From contig NZ_JAFFQC010000007.1 of assembly GCF_016918545.1 (NCBI RefSeq), positions 1-64,000 of the forward strand: 64,000 nucleotides of DNA, written 5' to 3'. Each line of letters starts with the position of its first letter. Position 1 is the first letter of the stretch. Under the pieces are notes generated by a model, which searched no databases, was not told the DNA's origin, and saw only the letters and a list, made by a program, of their open reading frames with translations. Source of the DNA: Desulfobulbus alkaliphilus. GTDB taxonomy: Bacteria; Desulfobacterota; Desulfobulbia; Desulfobulbales; Desulfobulbaceae. Position numbers and translations under genes: made by a program. Below are positions 34,838 through 44,257 of the stretch, piece after piece.

Positions 34838-35671
34838 TCATTGCTCCCCCCAGACTTTGGCACTGCGCGCAGCTTTTTTCACCACTGTGCTCCAGGTGTC
34901 AGTGGTCAGAAATGAATCGTGGTATCGCTCCAACATGAGGAGGAACATGGCATAAGGAACCGTGAAGGACAACTCATCCGGCGGAACATACTTCCGGGCG
35001 GAGGGATCCCAGCCACCAAGAACCGCTTTGTTCAGGCCCCGTCTTTGATAATGGAAGGGCCAGGTGACAATGGAACCGCACGAGGCGCTCCAGGGCGACA
35101 TGACAACCTCGGGATCGTTGGTAACAAAAGTCGCCAGTTGATGCAGACCGCACAAAGGTTCGGGTCGGGAAAAAAAGAGAACCAGCTCCGGTGCTTCGTC
35201 CGCGGCGAAATGGGACAATGGCTTGACAACACAGTATGCTGCCGGGGCCGGGACCGGATCAAGATAGGTGAAAATAGTCCGTAACGCCTCAGGGGATGCA
35301 CAGTATTTTTCCCCGGTGGACCAACCGGGGATCCCGGTGGTGACATACTTGAGGATGGTTTCGGTCTGCGGCTTGTGAAAACCAAGAAAAAAAGATCCCC
35401 CGGGGCATCCCGGCTGGACGGCTGAAAAACAAGCAGCGGTCTTTTTTTTCCGGGCCCGCCAGATGCCCCCCATAACACAGGAAAAAGAGGCGAAAACAGC
35501 CTGCCAGTCGATCTCACCGCGCTGTTCCCGTTCAGGGGTCGGTGGCTCCATACCAGGAGGTACCAGGCATTCTTCTGGTTTGACTTCGGTATGATAGAGC
35601 CCCATGGGTTCCTCTCTCAGCCTGAGAGTTTCCAGAAATTCCGACAGATTTTTGCCTACTATGGGATCCAC
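34838..35671 (-). CDS. DUF169 family protein
   Basis: A 277-aa soluble protein of the DUF169 family common in anaerobes and methanogens. Signature-like segments are LRLREEPMGLYHTEV near the start, FSAVQPGCPGGSFFLGF, and ASCGSIVTWPFHY with conserved Cys, and FFSRPEP. The start is GTG 35671 with GGAGG 5 bp away. It begins 12 bp after the stop of the TPR-methyltransferase gene, so the two are cotranscribed. The function of DUF169 is unknown; several cysteines suggest a metal or redox role, which is inference. Confidence 0.85.
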   Translation of the reverse strand: MDPIVGKNLSEFLETLRLREEPMGLYHTEVKPEECLVPPGMEPPTPEREQRGEIDWQAVFASFSCVMGGIWRARKKKTAACFSAVQPGCPGGSFFLGFHKPQTETILKYVTTGIPGWSTGEKYCASPEALRTIFTYLDPVPAPAAYCVVKPLSHFAADEAPELVLFFSRPEPLCGLHQLATFVTNDPEVVMSPWSASCGSIVTWPFHYQRRGLNKAVLGGWDPSARKYVPPDELSFTVPYAMFLLMLERYHDSFLTTDTWSTVVKKAARSAKVWGEQ

Positions 35672-35683
35672 AACGTCCTCCTG

Positions 35684-36922
35684 TTATTCAATACTGACAG
35701 AGCAGCTGTCACGCCGCAATACCCACAGATCCCCGGCGATCCAGACCTCTCTTTCCTTGCGCAGATCGGAATTTTCCAGAGCGAGAAGAACCCATCCCGT
35801 GGTGGCGGCAACCTCCTGCACATAGGCACGGGAATAGGCAAACCGTCCGGTCGGACGTAACTGGTAGGACCCTGTCTCCATATGCTCGGTGGAAAAACAA
35901 AACAGAGCCTGCGGCCGGGCAATGGCGGCGGTATCCTTGAACAAATCGTATAGATCACCGATATAGATCAGGACATCGGTGGCAAGAAAAAAATCATAAG
36001 TTTCCGAGGTGGTGCGCAGATAATGACGGATGGTATCCAGGTAGAGTTGACTGTAGCATCCTTTTTGCGCTGCCTGCGCCAACATGTTGGCGGACAGATC
36101 CACTCCGTCTAAAACCATTACCGCTTTAATGAAAGCTGTGCCGCTGAGCCCCGTGCCGCAGCCGAGATCAAGACCATGCTCATAGACGGTCTTGTGACCT
36201 GGACACCGCCCCAGAAATTCATAGAGTTTTCGCGGATTGTCATAGCCCAGCTCCGTCACCAGGCTGAATTCAAAATCTTCAGCATACGCGTCGAAGAAGC
36301 CGCGAATATAGGACTCCGGGGCCTGGGCGATGGCTGATGTCCCGACCAGGGAGGCCAGCATGAATCGAGCAGCATCGTCTTCAGGGCGTAGAGTCAGAAC
36401 GCGTCGATACCAGATCAAAGCCTGATCGGTGTCCCCCTGGCGGTGACAGAGATAGGCAAGATTATTGATAGCGGGCAGATACTCTGGATTGACCTCCAGC
36501 ACCCGAAGGTATCCCAGAGCAGCACGTTCATACTCGTGGCTGTCCCGGTAACATCCAGCCAGATTGTACAGGCAGTCAACACTGTCCGGAGTGATCTCAA
36601 GAATTCGCTGGTAGGAAACGATGGCCGCCAGCCGGTCTCCCATCTGACTCTGGCACAAAGCGAGATTGAAAAGAACGTCGGTGTCTTCTGGCCCCAGGGT
36701 CAATGCCAGGGAAAACTCATCTAAAGCCTCAGTAAAGGATCCAAGCGCAAAATAGACCAGACCGATATTGTAGTGCACAGGAGTCGCATTGGGCAGATAC
36801 CGCAGCAAAAGCAGGTATCTGTCCCGGGCCTCTGTGAGGCGACCCTCTGATTGCGCGCAACAGGCCTGGGTAAATAGGAGATTAACTTCCTCCTGAGTGA
36901 TCGCTTGCGTTGTGCCGGGCAT
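35684..36922 (-). CDS. TPR-repeat protein with C-terminal SAM-dependent methyltransferase
   Basis: A 412-aa fusion. Residues about 10-200 hold five tetratricopeptide repeats (for example the PVHYNIGLVYFALGSFTEAL and PAINNLAYLCHRQGDTDQAL units). Residues about 225-400 form a class I methyltransferase with motif I GLDLGCGTGLSG and motif II-like VLDGVDLSANMLAQA. The TPR part probably docks a protein substrate. The methyl acceptor is unknown. It is first in a two-gene unit with the DUF169 gene. Confidence 0.88.
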   Translation of the reverse strand: MPGTTQAITQEEVNLLFTQACCAQSEGRLTEARDRYLLLLRYLPNATPVHYNIGLVYFALGSFTEALDEFSLALTLGPEDTDVLFNLALCQSQMGDRLAAIVSYQRILEITPDSVDCLYNLAGCYRDSHEYERAALGYLRVLEVNPEYLPAINNLAYLCHRQGDTDQALIWYRRVLTLRPEDDAARFMLASLVGTSAIAQAPESYIRGFFDAYAEDFEFSLVTELGYDNPRKLYEFLGRCPGHKTVYEHGLDLGCGTGLSGTAFIKAVMVLDGVDLSANMLAQAAQKGCYSQLYLDTIRHYLRTTSETYDFFLATDVLIYIGDLYDLFKDTAAIARPQALFCFSTEHMETGSYQLRPTGRFAYSRAYVQEVAATTGWVLLALENSDLRKEREVWIAGDLWVLRRDSCSVSIE

Positions 36923-37011
36923 AGGTGTTCCAATCCGGGGTCGAAGGTTTTGCGAGGGGTTATAGAGGGGTTATAAGGTTATGCTATCATTTTTCGATCT
37001 GTGGATTTATA

Positions 37012-37229
37012 CCTGAATCCGTGACGGCTGGACTCTTGTTTCGGATATATCTTGCTGTACTCATCTTATAATTGTCGCGCAATCCTTGACAATACCTTTC
37101 ACCAGCCGTCCTTCGGGGCATCCGTTCGCACGCCATCTGCATGGCCAGTAACCGTCCGATAGAGTGTCCATTCATCGAACGGTCACAGATAATACAGCTG
37201 ACGCACGGACGAACGCTCACCGATTCAGG
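37012..37229 (+). repeat. Dispersed MITE-like repeat, copy 10, with 5-bp direct repeats
   Basis: Full-length 218-bp copy with near-perfect terminal repeats. It is flanked by perfect direct repeats TTATA at 37007-37011 and 37230-37234. Confidence 0.95.
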
Positions 37230-37522
37230 TTATATACACGGATTCAGCCAAACCTGGTCGAAAAAAATGCTGATCTTTGACTCTTGACTGTGCAAAGACC
37301 AGCAGCAGACTTTTCGAATAACTGGATTCAGTCAAAATCCTCAATAATGGCACACCGGACCTTTCAGCAAGGCCCCCTTGACCAGTTGGCTCAGATGACA
37401 GGCAAAGCCGTCTTGACAAAAACAAAACCAGATAATAAATTTTTAGGAAATATTCCTTGTCAGGGTTGGATATTGCGTGAATCAGTTCAGTTCCACTTTC
37501 TCCTGCAAGCAGCGAGGCTCTT

Positions 37523-38047
37523 GTGAAAACTCACTCATCCTCTATCTTTTTTCTGTTGTCCCTTTTCATCTGCTTCACTTTGCTGCTCATCTCCGGCTGT
37601 AGTAGCAAAATTCCCAACGGGGCCTGGCAGGTGGATCGGGAAGCTCAAAAATCCTTTAAAACCGCCACGGTTCTCCCGGACCATACTTATTATTATCTTG
37701 GCTCCTCCAGTGCTCCCGCATCTGTTGTGGCCATCAGCAACGAATTTGTCCTCCGCACAAGAGTCTGGGCCCGAGTAGATATCTCCGAGAACATATTGCG
37801 CGGTTGGCGGCAATGGCACACCGCCATAGAAAATTCCTCCTGCAGATATTTTGGCGGTGTTATCCTTGCCCCCGATGGGCGTCAGGCTGGGGTATGGTAT
37901 TCGCAAAACATCATCAACACCGTCCGCATGCCGGAACCGGGGGTGCTGGAAATTTTTCAGCCGGTTTCCACTTCCGGCAGAGAGTGTGGCGAACGAGAAA
38001 GAGAGCGAGTATTTCAACAGGCCTGGACACCCTCGCGAAGCCTGTGA
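37523..38047 (+). CDS. Putative lipoprotein of unknown function
   Basis: A 174-aa protein with a type II signal peptide: KTHSSSIFFLLSLFICFTLL, then lipobox LISGC with Cys26. The start is GTG 37523 with GAGG upstream. The mature part contains W-rich, beta-like segments (GVWYSQNIINTVRMPEPGVL) and no recognised domain. It lies between two repeat copies, the second starting 7 bp after the stop. It appears monocistronic. Confidence 0.75.
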   Translation: MKTHSSSIFFLLSLFICFTLLLISGCSSKIPNGAWQVDREAQKSFKTATVLPDHTYYYLGSSSAPASVVAISNEFVLRTRVWARVDISENILRGWRQWHTAIENSSCRYFGGVILAPDGRQAGVWYSQNIINTVRMPEPGVLEIFQPVSTSGRECGERERERVFQQAWTPSRSL

Positions 38048-38054
38048 ACACTGA

Positions 38055-38274
38055 ATCCTGGATCCGTGAGTGCTCGTCCGTGCGTCAGCTTTACTGTCTT
38101 TGACCGTTCGATGAATGGACACTTTATCCGACGGTTACGGGCAATGAAGATAGCGTGCTGACGGGCGCCTCGAAGGGGAGCCGGTGAAGGGTAATACCAA
38201 GGGTTCTGCTGCAATTATAATATGAGTGCAGCAAGATATATCCAAAACAAGAGCCCATCCTTCACGAATACAGG
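38055..38274 (-). repeat. Dispersed MITE-like repeat, copy 11, with 5-bp direct repeats
   Basis: Full-length (220 bp) opposite-orientation copy flanked by perfect direct repeats TGAAT at 38050-38054 and 38275-38279. Confidence 0.95.
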
Positions 38275-38355
38275 TGAATATTTTATGCATTTACCGACAC
38301 CACCGGCAACCCTTGAAAGTGCGCCTGCAGGTGCAGCGGCCAACGATGCCTGATT

Positions 38356-38772
38356 TCAGGATCCGATAATCTTGACCAATACTCTTTTTTTACGTCGCCC
38401 GTCAAATTCTCCATAAAAGATCTGCTCCCAGGTTCCAAAGTGCAGTTTGCCGTTGGTCACAGCCACTACGACCTCCCTGCCCATGATTTGCCGTTTCAAA
38501 TGGGCGTCGGCATTGTCTTCATACCCGTTGTGGCGGTACTGGCTGACCGGTTCGTGCGGTGCCAATCGTTCCAGCCACTGCTCATAGTCGGCATGCAAAC
38601 CAGCCTCGTCATCGTTGATAAACACCGAGGCTGTTATATGCATGGCATTGCAGAGCAGCAACCCTTCCTGGATACCACTTTCTGCGAGACATTTCTCCAC
38701 CTCGGAGGTGATATTGATAAAAGCTCGCCGGGTAGGGACATGAAACCATAATTCTTTGTGATAACTTTTCAT
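38356..38772 (-). CDS. yjbQ: YjbQ (UPF0047) family protein
   Basis: A protein of 138 aa with the whole family visible: an N-terminal strand pair, [15 protein letters not shown] (conserved His), [18 protein letters not shown] and the C-terminal [17 protein letters not shown]. Family members have weak thiamine-phosphate synthase activity in E. coli assays, and their true role is uncertain. It lies just downstream of the HD-GYP gene across a 31-bp gap containing a repeat fragment. Confidence 0.93.
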   Translation of the reverse strand: MKSYHKELWFHVPTRRAFINITSEVEKCLAESGIQEGLLLCNAMHITASVFINDDEAGLHADYEQWLERLAPHEPVSQYRHNGYEDNADAHLKRQIMGREVVVAVTNGKLHFGTWEQIFYGEFDGRRKKRVLVKIIGS

Positions 38773-38780
38773 ACGTTTTT

Positions 38781-38800
38781 CCTTGAATCCGTGACGACTG
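38781..38800 (+). repeat. Dispersed MITE-like repeat, copy 12 (20-bp end remnant)
   Basis: Only the left terminal repeat (CCTTGAATCCGTGACG) survives in the 31-bp gap between yjbQ and the HD-GYP gene. Confidence 0.6.
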
Positions 38801-38803
38801 TTG

Positions 38804-39868
38804 TCAGTCGAGGTTTTTCAGGGCGATATCATGGAAACGGGGTTCCACCTGCAGAAAGGCTTCGATCAGAATCGGGTCAAAATGATTACCCCGGCCGGCA
38901 ATCATGATATCCATCGCCTCGGCATGGGGCATGGCATTTTTATAAACACGCTTGGAAATGAGGGCGTCATACACGTCGGCAACAGCCATGATTCGACCGG
39001 CCAGGGGGATATTCTCTCCCACCAGCCCCCGAGGATAACCACTCCCATCGTATTTCTCATGATGACTGCCGGCTATCTCTTTGGCACAATTGAGAAAAGA
39101 GGTCGGCTGACCAGCCATCTGCTCAAGATTGGCAATGACCTCTTCACCGAAAAGTGCATGTGCCTTCATTTCTTCAAATTCCTCAGGAGTCAGTTTACCC
39201 GGTTTCAGCAGGATTGAATCCCGGATGGCCACTTTACCGATATCATGCAGAGGGGCGGACTTCCGCAGCAAAACGATATACTCAGGGGTGAGAATATCAC
39301 CAAAATACCCGTTTCCCGCCAAGGTATCGGCAAGCAGGAACACATATTCACGAGTCCGGTGAATATGGCTGCCGGTTTCAGGATCACGGTATTCCGCCAT
39401 TTCGCCCATGGCCTCGATAATCACATCCTTGAGCAACTCGGTTTCCTGCGTCCTCTCCTCCACCAGTTGTTCGAGATCCCTGCGATAGGCGTGCAGTTCA
39501 AGATGATTGCGCACTCGAGAACGTAGTTCCACTCCTTTGAAGGGTTTGATGATATAATCGACCCCACCAAGCTTGAATCCCTGCACCACATCTTCGGACT
39601 CGGCCCGGGCAGTGAGGAAAATCACCGGGATCGATCGGGTAGTCACATTCTGGTTGAGGAGTTCCACAGTTTCAAAACCGCTCATTCCCGGCATCATCAC
39701 ATCCATGAGGATCAATTGCGGCCGGGTGGCAACGATCCGCTCCAGTGCCTGTTGTCCCGAGGTAGCATAGGCGAACTCACACCCTAATTCCTTGAGATGA
39801 GACATGGCGATTTGAATATTTTCCGGGACATCGTCGACGATGAAGATAAGAGGATGTTTTTTTTTCAT
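38804..39868 (-). CDS. Response regulator with HD-GYP cyclic-di-GMP phosphodiesterase domain
   Basis: A 354-aa regulator. It has an N-terminal receiver with phosphorylatable Asp56 ([13 protein letters not shown]), a coiled-coil linker (about 125-150) and an HD-GYP domain with HD at 208-209 ([13 protein letters not shown]) and GYP at 277-279 ([13 protein letters not shown]). It should hydrolyse cyclic di-GMP when its receiver is phosphorylated. Its start overlaps the stop of the upstream kinase gene by 4 bp (ATGA), so the pair is a likely kinase-output system linking a membrane signal to c-di-GMP levels. Confidence 0.95.
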   Translation of the reverse strand: MKKKHPLIFIVDDVPENIQIAMSHLKELGCEFAYATSGQQALERIVATRPQLILMDVMMPGMSGFETVELLNQNVTTRSIPVIFLTARAESEDVVQGFKLGGVDYIIKPFKGVELRSRVRNHLELHAYRRDLEQLVEERTQETELLKDVIIEAMGEMAEYRDPETGSHIHRTREYVFLLADTLAGNGYFGDILTPEYIVLLRKSAPLHDIGKVAIRDSILLKPGKLTPEEFEEMKAHALFGEEVIANLEQMAGQPTSFLNCAKEIAGSHHEKYDGSGYPRGLVGENIPLAGRIMAVADVYDALISKRVYKNAMPHAEAMDIMIAGRGNHFDPILIEAFLQVEPRFHDIALKNLD

Positions 39869-41964
39869 TTTTGATTTCGACCTGTTACCCGTGAAAGTTT
39901 TGCCAGCAAACGATCGACACCCAGGATGTTGGGTTCTGTGGCGTGCTGCACCAATTCTCCACCAATCTCGACCAGCAACGGTTGCATGCCAGCCTTTCCA
40001 AACCGCTGCATGGCGCTTCCCAGCACGATGGCATCGGAGAGGCTACCGGAACCAGCCGCCTGTTGGCGCAACTGTTCCAATTCATCGGTCCAGGCAGCTC
40101 TGATGCCGCTGAGGAAGATATCCTCCTCCCGGGTCGGTTGACCAAAGGAAGCGCCATCCCCTTCCTCTTCACCCGATATCGAGACATACTGACTGACAAT
40201 CTCTTTGAGGGACTCCAACCTGAACGGTTTCTGCAGGAAATTGTCAAACAGAGGTCTGTACCCGGTTTCATCAAGCATCTCACCGGTCATGACAACAACC
40301 GGAATGGCATCGGTTTCAGGCTGCTGTCGCAGCGCTTCGGTGACCTGTCGACCATCCATGCCTGCAAGGTTGAGGTCCATGAAGATGAGATCCGGCAGTT
40401 CTTCGGTGGCAATACGCAACGCCTCTTCACCCGTATTGGCGGTGAGAATACGGAGAGGACTGTCCTGAAAAAAATCGACAAACACATCCTTGATCAAATC
40501 CACATCGTCAACTACCAGAAGTTTTCGTTCCAGACTCTTCACCACCGGAGGAGCTTCTGCCTGCAACTCATCGGATGATGATGCAGCGACCCGTACGGCA
40601 TGGAGGCAGATCGTAAATTGCGTTCCTTTGCCTTCAGTACTGGTCAGTTCAATATCCCCGCCCATCATGGCAACCAACCGACTGCTCAGAGTCAAACCCA
40701 GGCCGACCTCAACGTATTGATCCGCTGTGGAACTGTTTCGTTGACTGAAACAATTGAAAATCTTGCGCTTATCCCTGGCAGAAATACCACATCCACTATC
40801 TTCGACTTGGAAGCGAAGGTCAAAGCAGCTTGAAAGCTCCTGCGAAGGTTCGCCATACACCGTCAGTTTCACGAAACCGTTGGTGGTGAAGTTGATGGCA
40901 TTGCTGACCAGATTCTGCAGAATCTGCTTCAACCGTACACCATCGAGAATGAAAGTCTGAGGCACATTCGCGGCCACCTGACACGTAAAAGTTATTCCCT
41001 TCTCATGAACCTGATCCCGAAAAAGTTCTTCGATTTCACTGCACAATGCCGATAACCTCACAGAACTGGCCATGATCTGCATCCGGCCGGAATCGATCTT
41101 CGAGAGCTCCATGATGTCGTTGAAAATAGAAACAAGTCGCAGGCTGCTTTTGTGGATGATGTCGACAAAACGCTTTTCCCTGGGGGCCAGTTCGGCATTG
41201 GCGAGCATTTCGGTATAGCCGATGATGGCGTTCATCGGCGTGCGGACTTCATGGTTGATATTGGCTATGAATTGGCTTTTCAGGCGGCTGGCGGATTGCA
41301 TATCCCAAGCAACCTGACTGTCTCTGCCAGCTGTTGAAACCGTTTCTTCGACCTGACCACAGTTGCTCCGACCGGGTGGTGCTCTAAACCATACAACTAC
41401 TCGCCGCTCACTGTCGGCAAGGAGAACCAAGGTATCATCGGCAGCTGCCCCGGAGAGAGGGGGAGGATCTGAACATGTCTCATTGATTTTGTCGACCTGG
41501 TCTTGAGATTTCAAGGAAACAACTAGAGGATGCTCCAACAATTTCGGTTCCAGCTGAGCGAGATCGACCCCGATCAACTGGCGATCGCCTGCCCTGGTGG
41601 CGGCTGATTGATTCGCCTCAAGGACTCTGAACTCAGTGTCCATCCAGAGAATTTCATAGGGAGCGGCGTCCAGGGTCTGCCGGGCCAGGTGGAGTTGTTT
41701 CCGGGCCACCTGATTCTCCTTCTTGTGATCTTGCAATCGCACCCACAGCCAACAGGCCCAACCGGCAAGCAGCAGGCTCAGCAAGGGGAAAAAAAAAGAG
41801 ATACCAAACGTCTGCGGCAGAATACTCTCCGCTGCAAAAACGGCTTGCGGTGCGGACAGGACAACGACAAAGAAAATATAAAAAAACACGTTCACCTTGG
41901 CATGGACGGCAAAGGATAGGGGAAAAGCAAATTGTATATATGCATTATAGCACTCGTCCTTCAC
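39865..41964 (-). CDS. Hybrid sensor histidine kinase paired with the HD-GYP regulator
   Basis: A membrane hybrid kinase of 699 aa, with a hydrophobic leader (about 23-44), a second membrane helix (about 55-75), a PAS-like segment (about 95-195), HisKA His238 in NINHEVRTPMNAIIGY, an HATPase domain (VEDSGCGISARDKRKIF, LGLTLSSRLVAMMGG), a receiver with Asp in LIFMDLNLAGMDG, and a C-terminal tail of about 100 residues without a clear Hpt histidine. The in-frame start is GTG 41964 and uncertain. Translational coupling to the HD-GYP gene suggests both are one signalling unit. Confidence 0.9.
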   Translation of the reverse strand: MKDECYNAYIQFAFPLSFAVHAKVNVFFYIFFVVVLSAPQAVFAAESILPQTFGISFFFPLLSLLLAGWACWLWVRLQDHKKENQVARKQLHLARQTLDAAPYEILWMDTEFRVLEANQSAATRAGDRQLIGVDLAQLEPKLLEHPLVVSLKSQDQVDKINETCSDPPPLSGAAADDTLVLLADSERRVVVWFRAPPGRSNCGQVEETVSTAGRDSQVAWDMQSASRLKSQFIANINHEVRTPMNAIIGYTEMLANAELAPREKRFVDIIHKSSLRLVSIFNDIMELSKIDSGRMQIMASSVRLSALCSEIEELFRDQVHEKGITFTCQVAANVPQTFILDGVRLKQILQNLVSNAINFTTNGFVKLTVYGEPSQELSSCFDLRFQVEDSGCGISARDKRKIFNCFSQRNSSTADQYVEVGLGLTLSSRLVAMMGGDIELTSTEGKGTQFTICLHAVRVAASSSDELQAEAPPVVKSLERKLLVVDDVDLIKDVFVDFFQDSPLRILTANTGEEALRIATEELPDLIFMDLNLAGMDGRQVTEALRQQPETDAIPVVVMTGEMLDETGYRPLFDNFLQKPFRLESLKEIVSQYVSISGEEEGDGASFGQPTREEDIFLSGIRAAWTDELEQLRQQAAGSGSLSDAIVLGSAMQRFGKAGMQPLLVEIGGELVQHATEPNILGVDRLLAKLSRVTGRNQK

Positions 41965-42134
41965 TTGTCAAAAACAGCCTGGACGAACCAAGCGATCACG
42001 AACAATGAATCCGAAGAAGGGTCGAAGGGTAGAATTATTTGTGCAAAAACAACATATTTTTTTGTATCAAGGTGGGCCGGTGAATGGAATCGCAGGAATA
42101 TCCGCACTATTCCGAGGATTACATTTGATATCTC

Positions 42135-42261
42135 CCTGGATCCGTGAGCGAACGTCCCGCAAAACGGCCGGTGAAGGTTATTATCAAGGATGCCGCAGCA
42201 ATGATAATCTGATTACAGGAAGATATATCCAAAACAAGAGTCCAGCCGTCACGGATTCAGG
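42135..42261 (-). repeat. Dispersed MITE-like repeat, copy 13 (hairpin deleted)
   Basis: A 127-bp copy with both terminal repeats intact but the whole long-hairpin half missing. It lies about 170 bp upstream of the hybrid kinase start. Confidence 0.9.
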
Positions 42262-42377
42262 GGCACTACCAGGAGTCAGAGCCAAACAGCCACTCCTGAA
42301 TGATACTCACTCTCAAGATACATGTGCGCCGAAGGCAAAAAAAAATGAATCAATCCGTAGTTGGCTGCCTGTACGAA

Positions 42378-43787
42378 TCAACCCGCTTGAAAACCGGCGG
42401 TTTCACCATGATGATACCTGCGGGCCGCGGCAATTAAGCCTTCCGCCCATTGAGGCGTCCCGGAAGCCAGCACATGCGTATACAGGGCCAGGACATTGTT
42501 TTTAACCAGCCCGTCGCGTCCATCCGTGAAACCGGTCCCCCGTTCCATTTCAAGGACCAGGTCCTCTGTATCTCCTGCCCATTGCTTGACAACCGAATAG
42601 CGGAACTCATGCCCTTTGATGCGCATACCCACCGGGTAAAAGCTATTGGCTCTCCTCACGATAAAGGTGGAATACCCATGGGCCTGCGGCTTTTCGGCAA
42701 TGGTGAAGGTCACGGGAAAGACTCCGGCAAGAGAGTATTCCCGGTCACGAAGAATAATGGACCGTCCGAGAAAAATAAGACCGCCACATTCAGCATAGAC
42801 AGGTAACCCGGCTTCAACTTCGGTGTACACAGACTGGCGGAAGGCAGCATTGTCAGCCAGCTGTGGGGCACTGGTTTCTGGAAATCCACCACCGATGTAT
42901 AGGGCATCCAGTCCGGGTGGCAGTTCTCGGGAACAAAGGGCATCAATCAGTATCAACCGTGCACCACCGGCACGAAGGGCTTCCAGGTTTTCTTCATAGT
43001 AAAACTGAAAGGCGGCATCGCGGAGCACACCGATGGTCAGCATTGCCGAAGCAGTCTTCCGCCGGGAGACCGGTGGGGGTGGCATCGGCACCACTGCCTT
43101 CATTTCGATGCATACGGCATCCAGATCGAAATGAGTCTCGGTTAAGGCGGCCAGGGTAGCCACCGCTTCAGTGGCATTGCTATATTCCTGATGCGGGGTC
43201 ACTCCAAGGTGACGCATGGGGAAAATATCATGTTTCAGGCGCGGCATGACCCCCAGAACCGGCAGGTCGGTGTACCGTTCCATGGCCAGACGAATGACGG
43301 ATTCGTGTCGGGACGTGGCGATCTGGTTAAGAATGACACCGGCAAAACGTATTCTTGGATCAAAGGCCTGACAGCCAAGAACCAGAGCAGCCACCGTTCT
43401 GGTGGTCTTGGCGCAGTTGACAACGAGTAACACCGGCAGATCAAGGAGGAGTGCCAGCTCTCCGGTCGAAAAATCACCGGCTGCATTAACACCGTCATAC
43501 ATGCCCCGGTTTCCCTCGACAATGGCATACGAGTTCCCATGGAGATGGGACTGAAAAGTGGACACAACAGCATCAGGTGGCATGAGGTAGGGATCGAGAT
43601 TGAAGCAGGGCTGACCGGCAGCCTTACTCATCCAGCCGGCATCAATATAATCCGGTCCTTTTTTAAATGGTACGACGTCATGTCCCCGGTTTTTCAAGGC
43701 CGCAACCAGACCGACGGTGACCACCGATTTCCCCGAGCCGCCACTCAGGCCCGCCAGGACAACACTTCTGACTTTTTCCGGACTCAT
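42378..43787 (-). CDS. cbiA: Cobyrinate a,c-diamide synthase
   Basis: ATP- and glutamine-dependent amidation of cobyrinic acid side chains a and c in corrinoid synthesis. The start is ATG 43787 (MSPEKVRS) with AGGGAA upstream; 469 aa. The N-terminal P-loop domain has GLSGGSGKSVVTVGL and KKGPDYIDAGWM, and the middle has VEGNRGMYDG. The C-terminal glutamine amidotransferase domain has the nucleophile in YAECGGLIFLG. The cobalamin made would serve the methylmalonyl-CoA mutase encoded 15 kb away. No cobalamin riboswitch consensus is seen upstream. Confidence 0.94.
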   Translation of the reverse strand: MSPEKVRSVVLAGLSGGSGKSVVTVGLVAALKNRGHDVVPFKKGPDYIDAGWMSKAAGQPCFNLDPYLMPPDAVVSTFQSHLHGNSYAIVEGNRGMYDGVNAAGDFSTGELALLLDLPVLLVVNCAKTTRTVAALVLGCQAFDPRIRFAGVILNQIATSRHESVIRLAMERYTDLPVLGVMPRLKHDIFPMRHLGVTPHQEYSNATEAVATLAALTETHFDLDAVCIEMKAVVPMPPPPVSRRKTASAMLTIGVLRDAAFQFYYEENLEALRAGGARLILIDALCSRELPPGLDALYIGGGFPETSAPQLADNAAFRQSVYTEVEAGLPVYAECGGLIFLGRSIILRDREYSLAGVFPVTFTIAEKPQAHGYSTFIVRRANSFYPVGMRIKGHEFRYSVVKQWAGDTEDLVLEMERGTGFTDGRDGLVKNNVLALYTHVLASGTPQWAEGLIAAARRYHHGETAGFQAG

Positions 43788-44039
43788 GATTCCCTGCAAA
43801 CTGTTATCAAAAAAGGGTACGGATTATCTGCACTTCATCACCCACAATCATGCGACTCCATGCAGCGGCATTCAAGCTGAACAGCCTGCTTTCGACCACC
43901 TGTGATTGGGGACAGATACAAAACTGATGCACCAGCGAGTATCTGGAAACGACCACCGTTGCCCTGAAGTCGGTGAACGGCTACGAAGCAGGCCTTGAAA
44001 ACCCCTGCTGGGATATTTCACCCGTAGGCCCGGCTACGT
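43788..44039. other. Intergenic region upstream of cbiA
   Basis: About 250 bp with no gene called. A short plus-strand open stretch around 43935-44040 has coding-like composition but no start or binding site, and could be a gene remnant. I looked for cobalamin riboswitch elements and did not find them. Confidence 0.4.
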
Positions 44040-44257
44040 CCTGAATCCGTGAGCGTTCATCCGTGCGTCAGCTTCGTTGTTCATGGCCGTTCGATTAAAG
44101 TAGATTTTATCAGACGGGTACGGGCAATGAAGATGGCGTGCGGACGGATGCCCCGAGGGGCGGCTGGTGAAATGTATTACCAAGAATTTCGTTACAATTA
44201 AAACATGATTACAGCAAGATTTATCTAAAACAAGCTTCCAGCCGTCACGAATTCAGG
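44040..44257 (-). repeat. Dispersed MITE-like repeat, copy 14
   Basis: Full-length 218-bp opposite-orientation copy. Its right end overlaps the stop codon region of the acyltransferase gene (stop at 44253-44255), so the element supplies the last codons of that gene. The flanks are TACGT and TTCGT (4 of 5). Confidence 0.93.

Noticed and set aside
34587-34955. 122-codon plus-strand frame between FMN reductase and DUF169 genes
   Set aside because: Its second half lies antisense to the DUF169 gene and it has no clear ribosome binding site.
42005-42505. 166-codon frame through copy 13 of the repeat
   Set aside because: It is made partly of repeat sequence and partly antisense to cbiA, and similar frames in other copies are not conserved.
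43788-44039. Possible cobalamin riboswitch upstream of cbiA
   Set aside because: No match to the conserved B12-box (GCCACTG-type) core or the GAAxxGGGAA helix was found; only a few GGTGAAA-like words occur.
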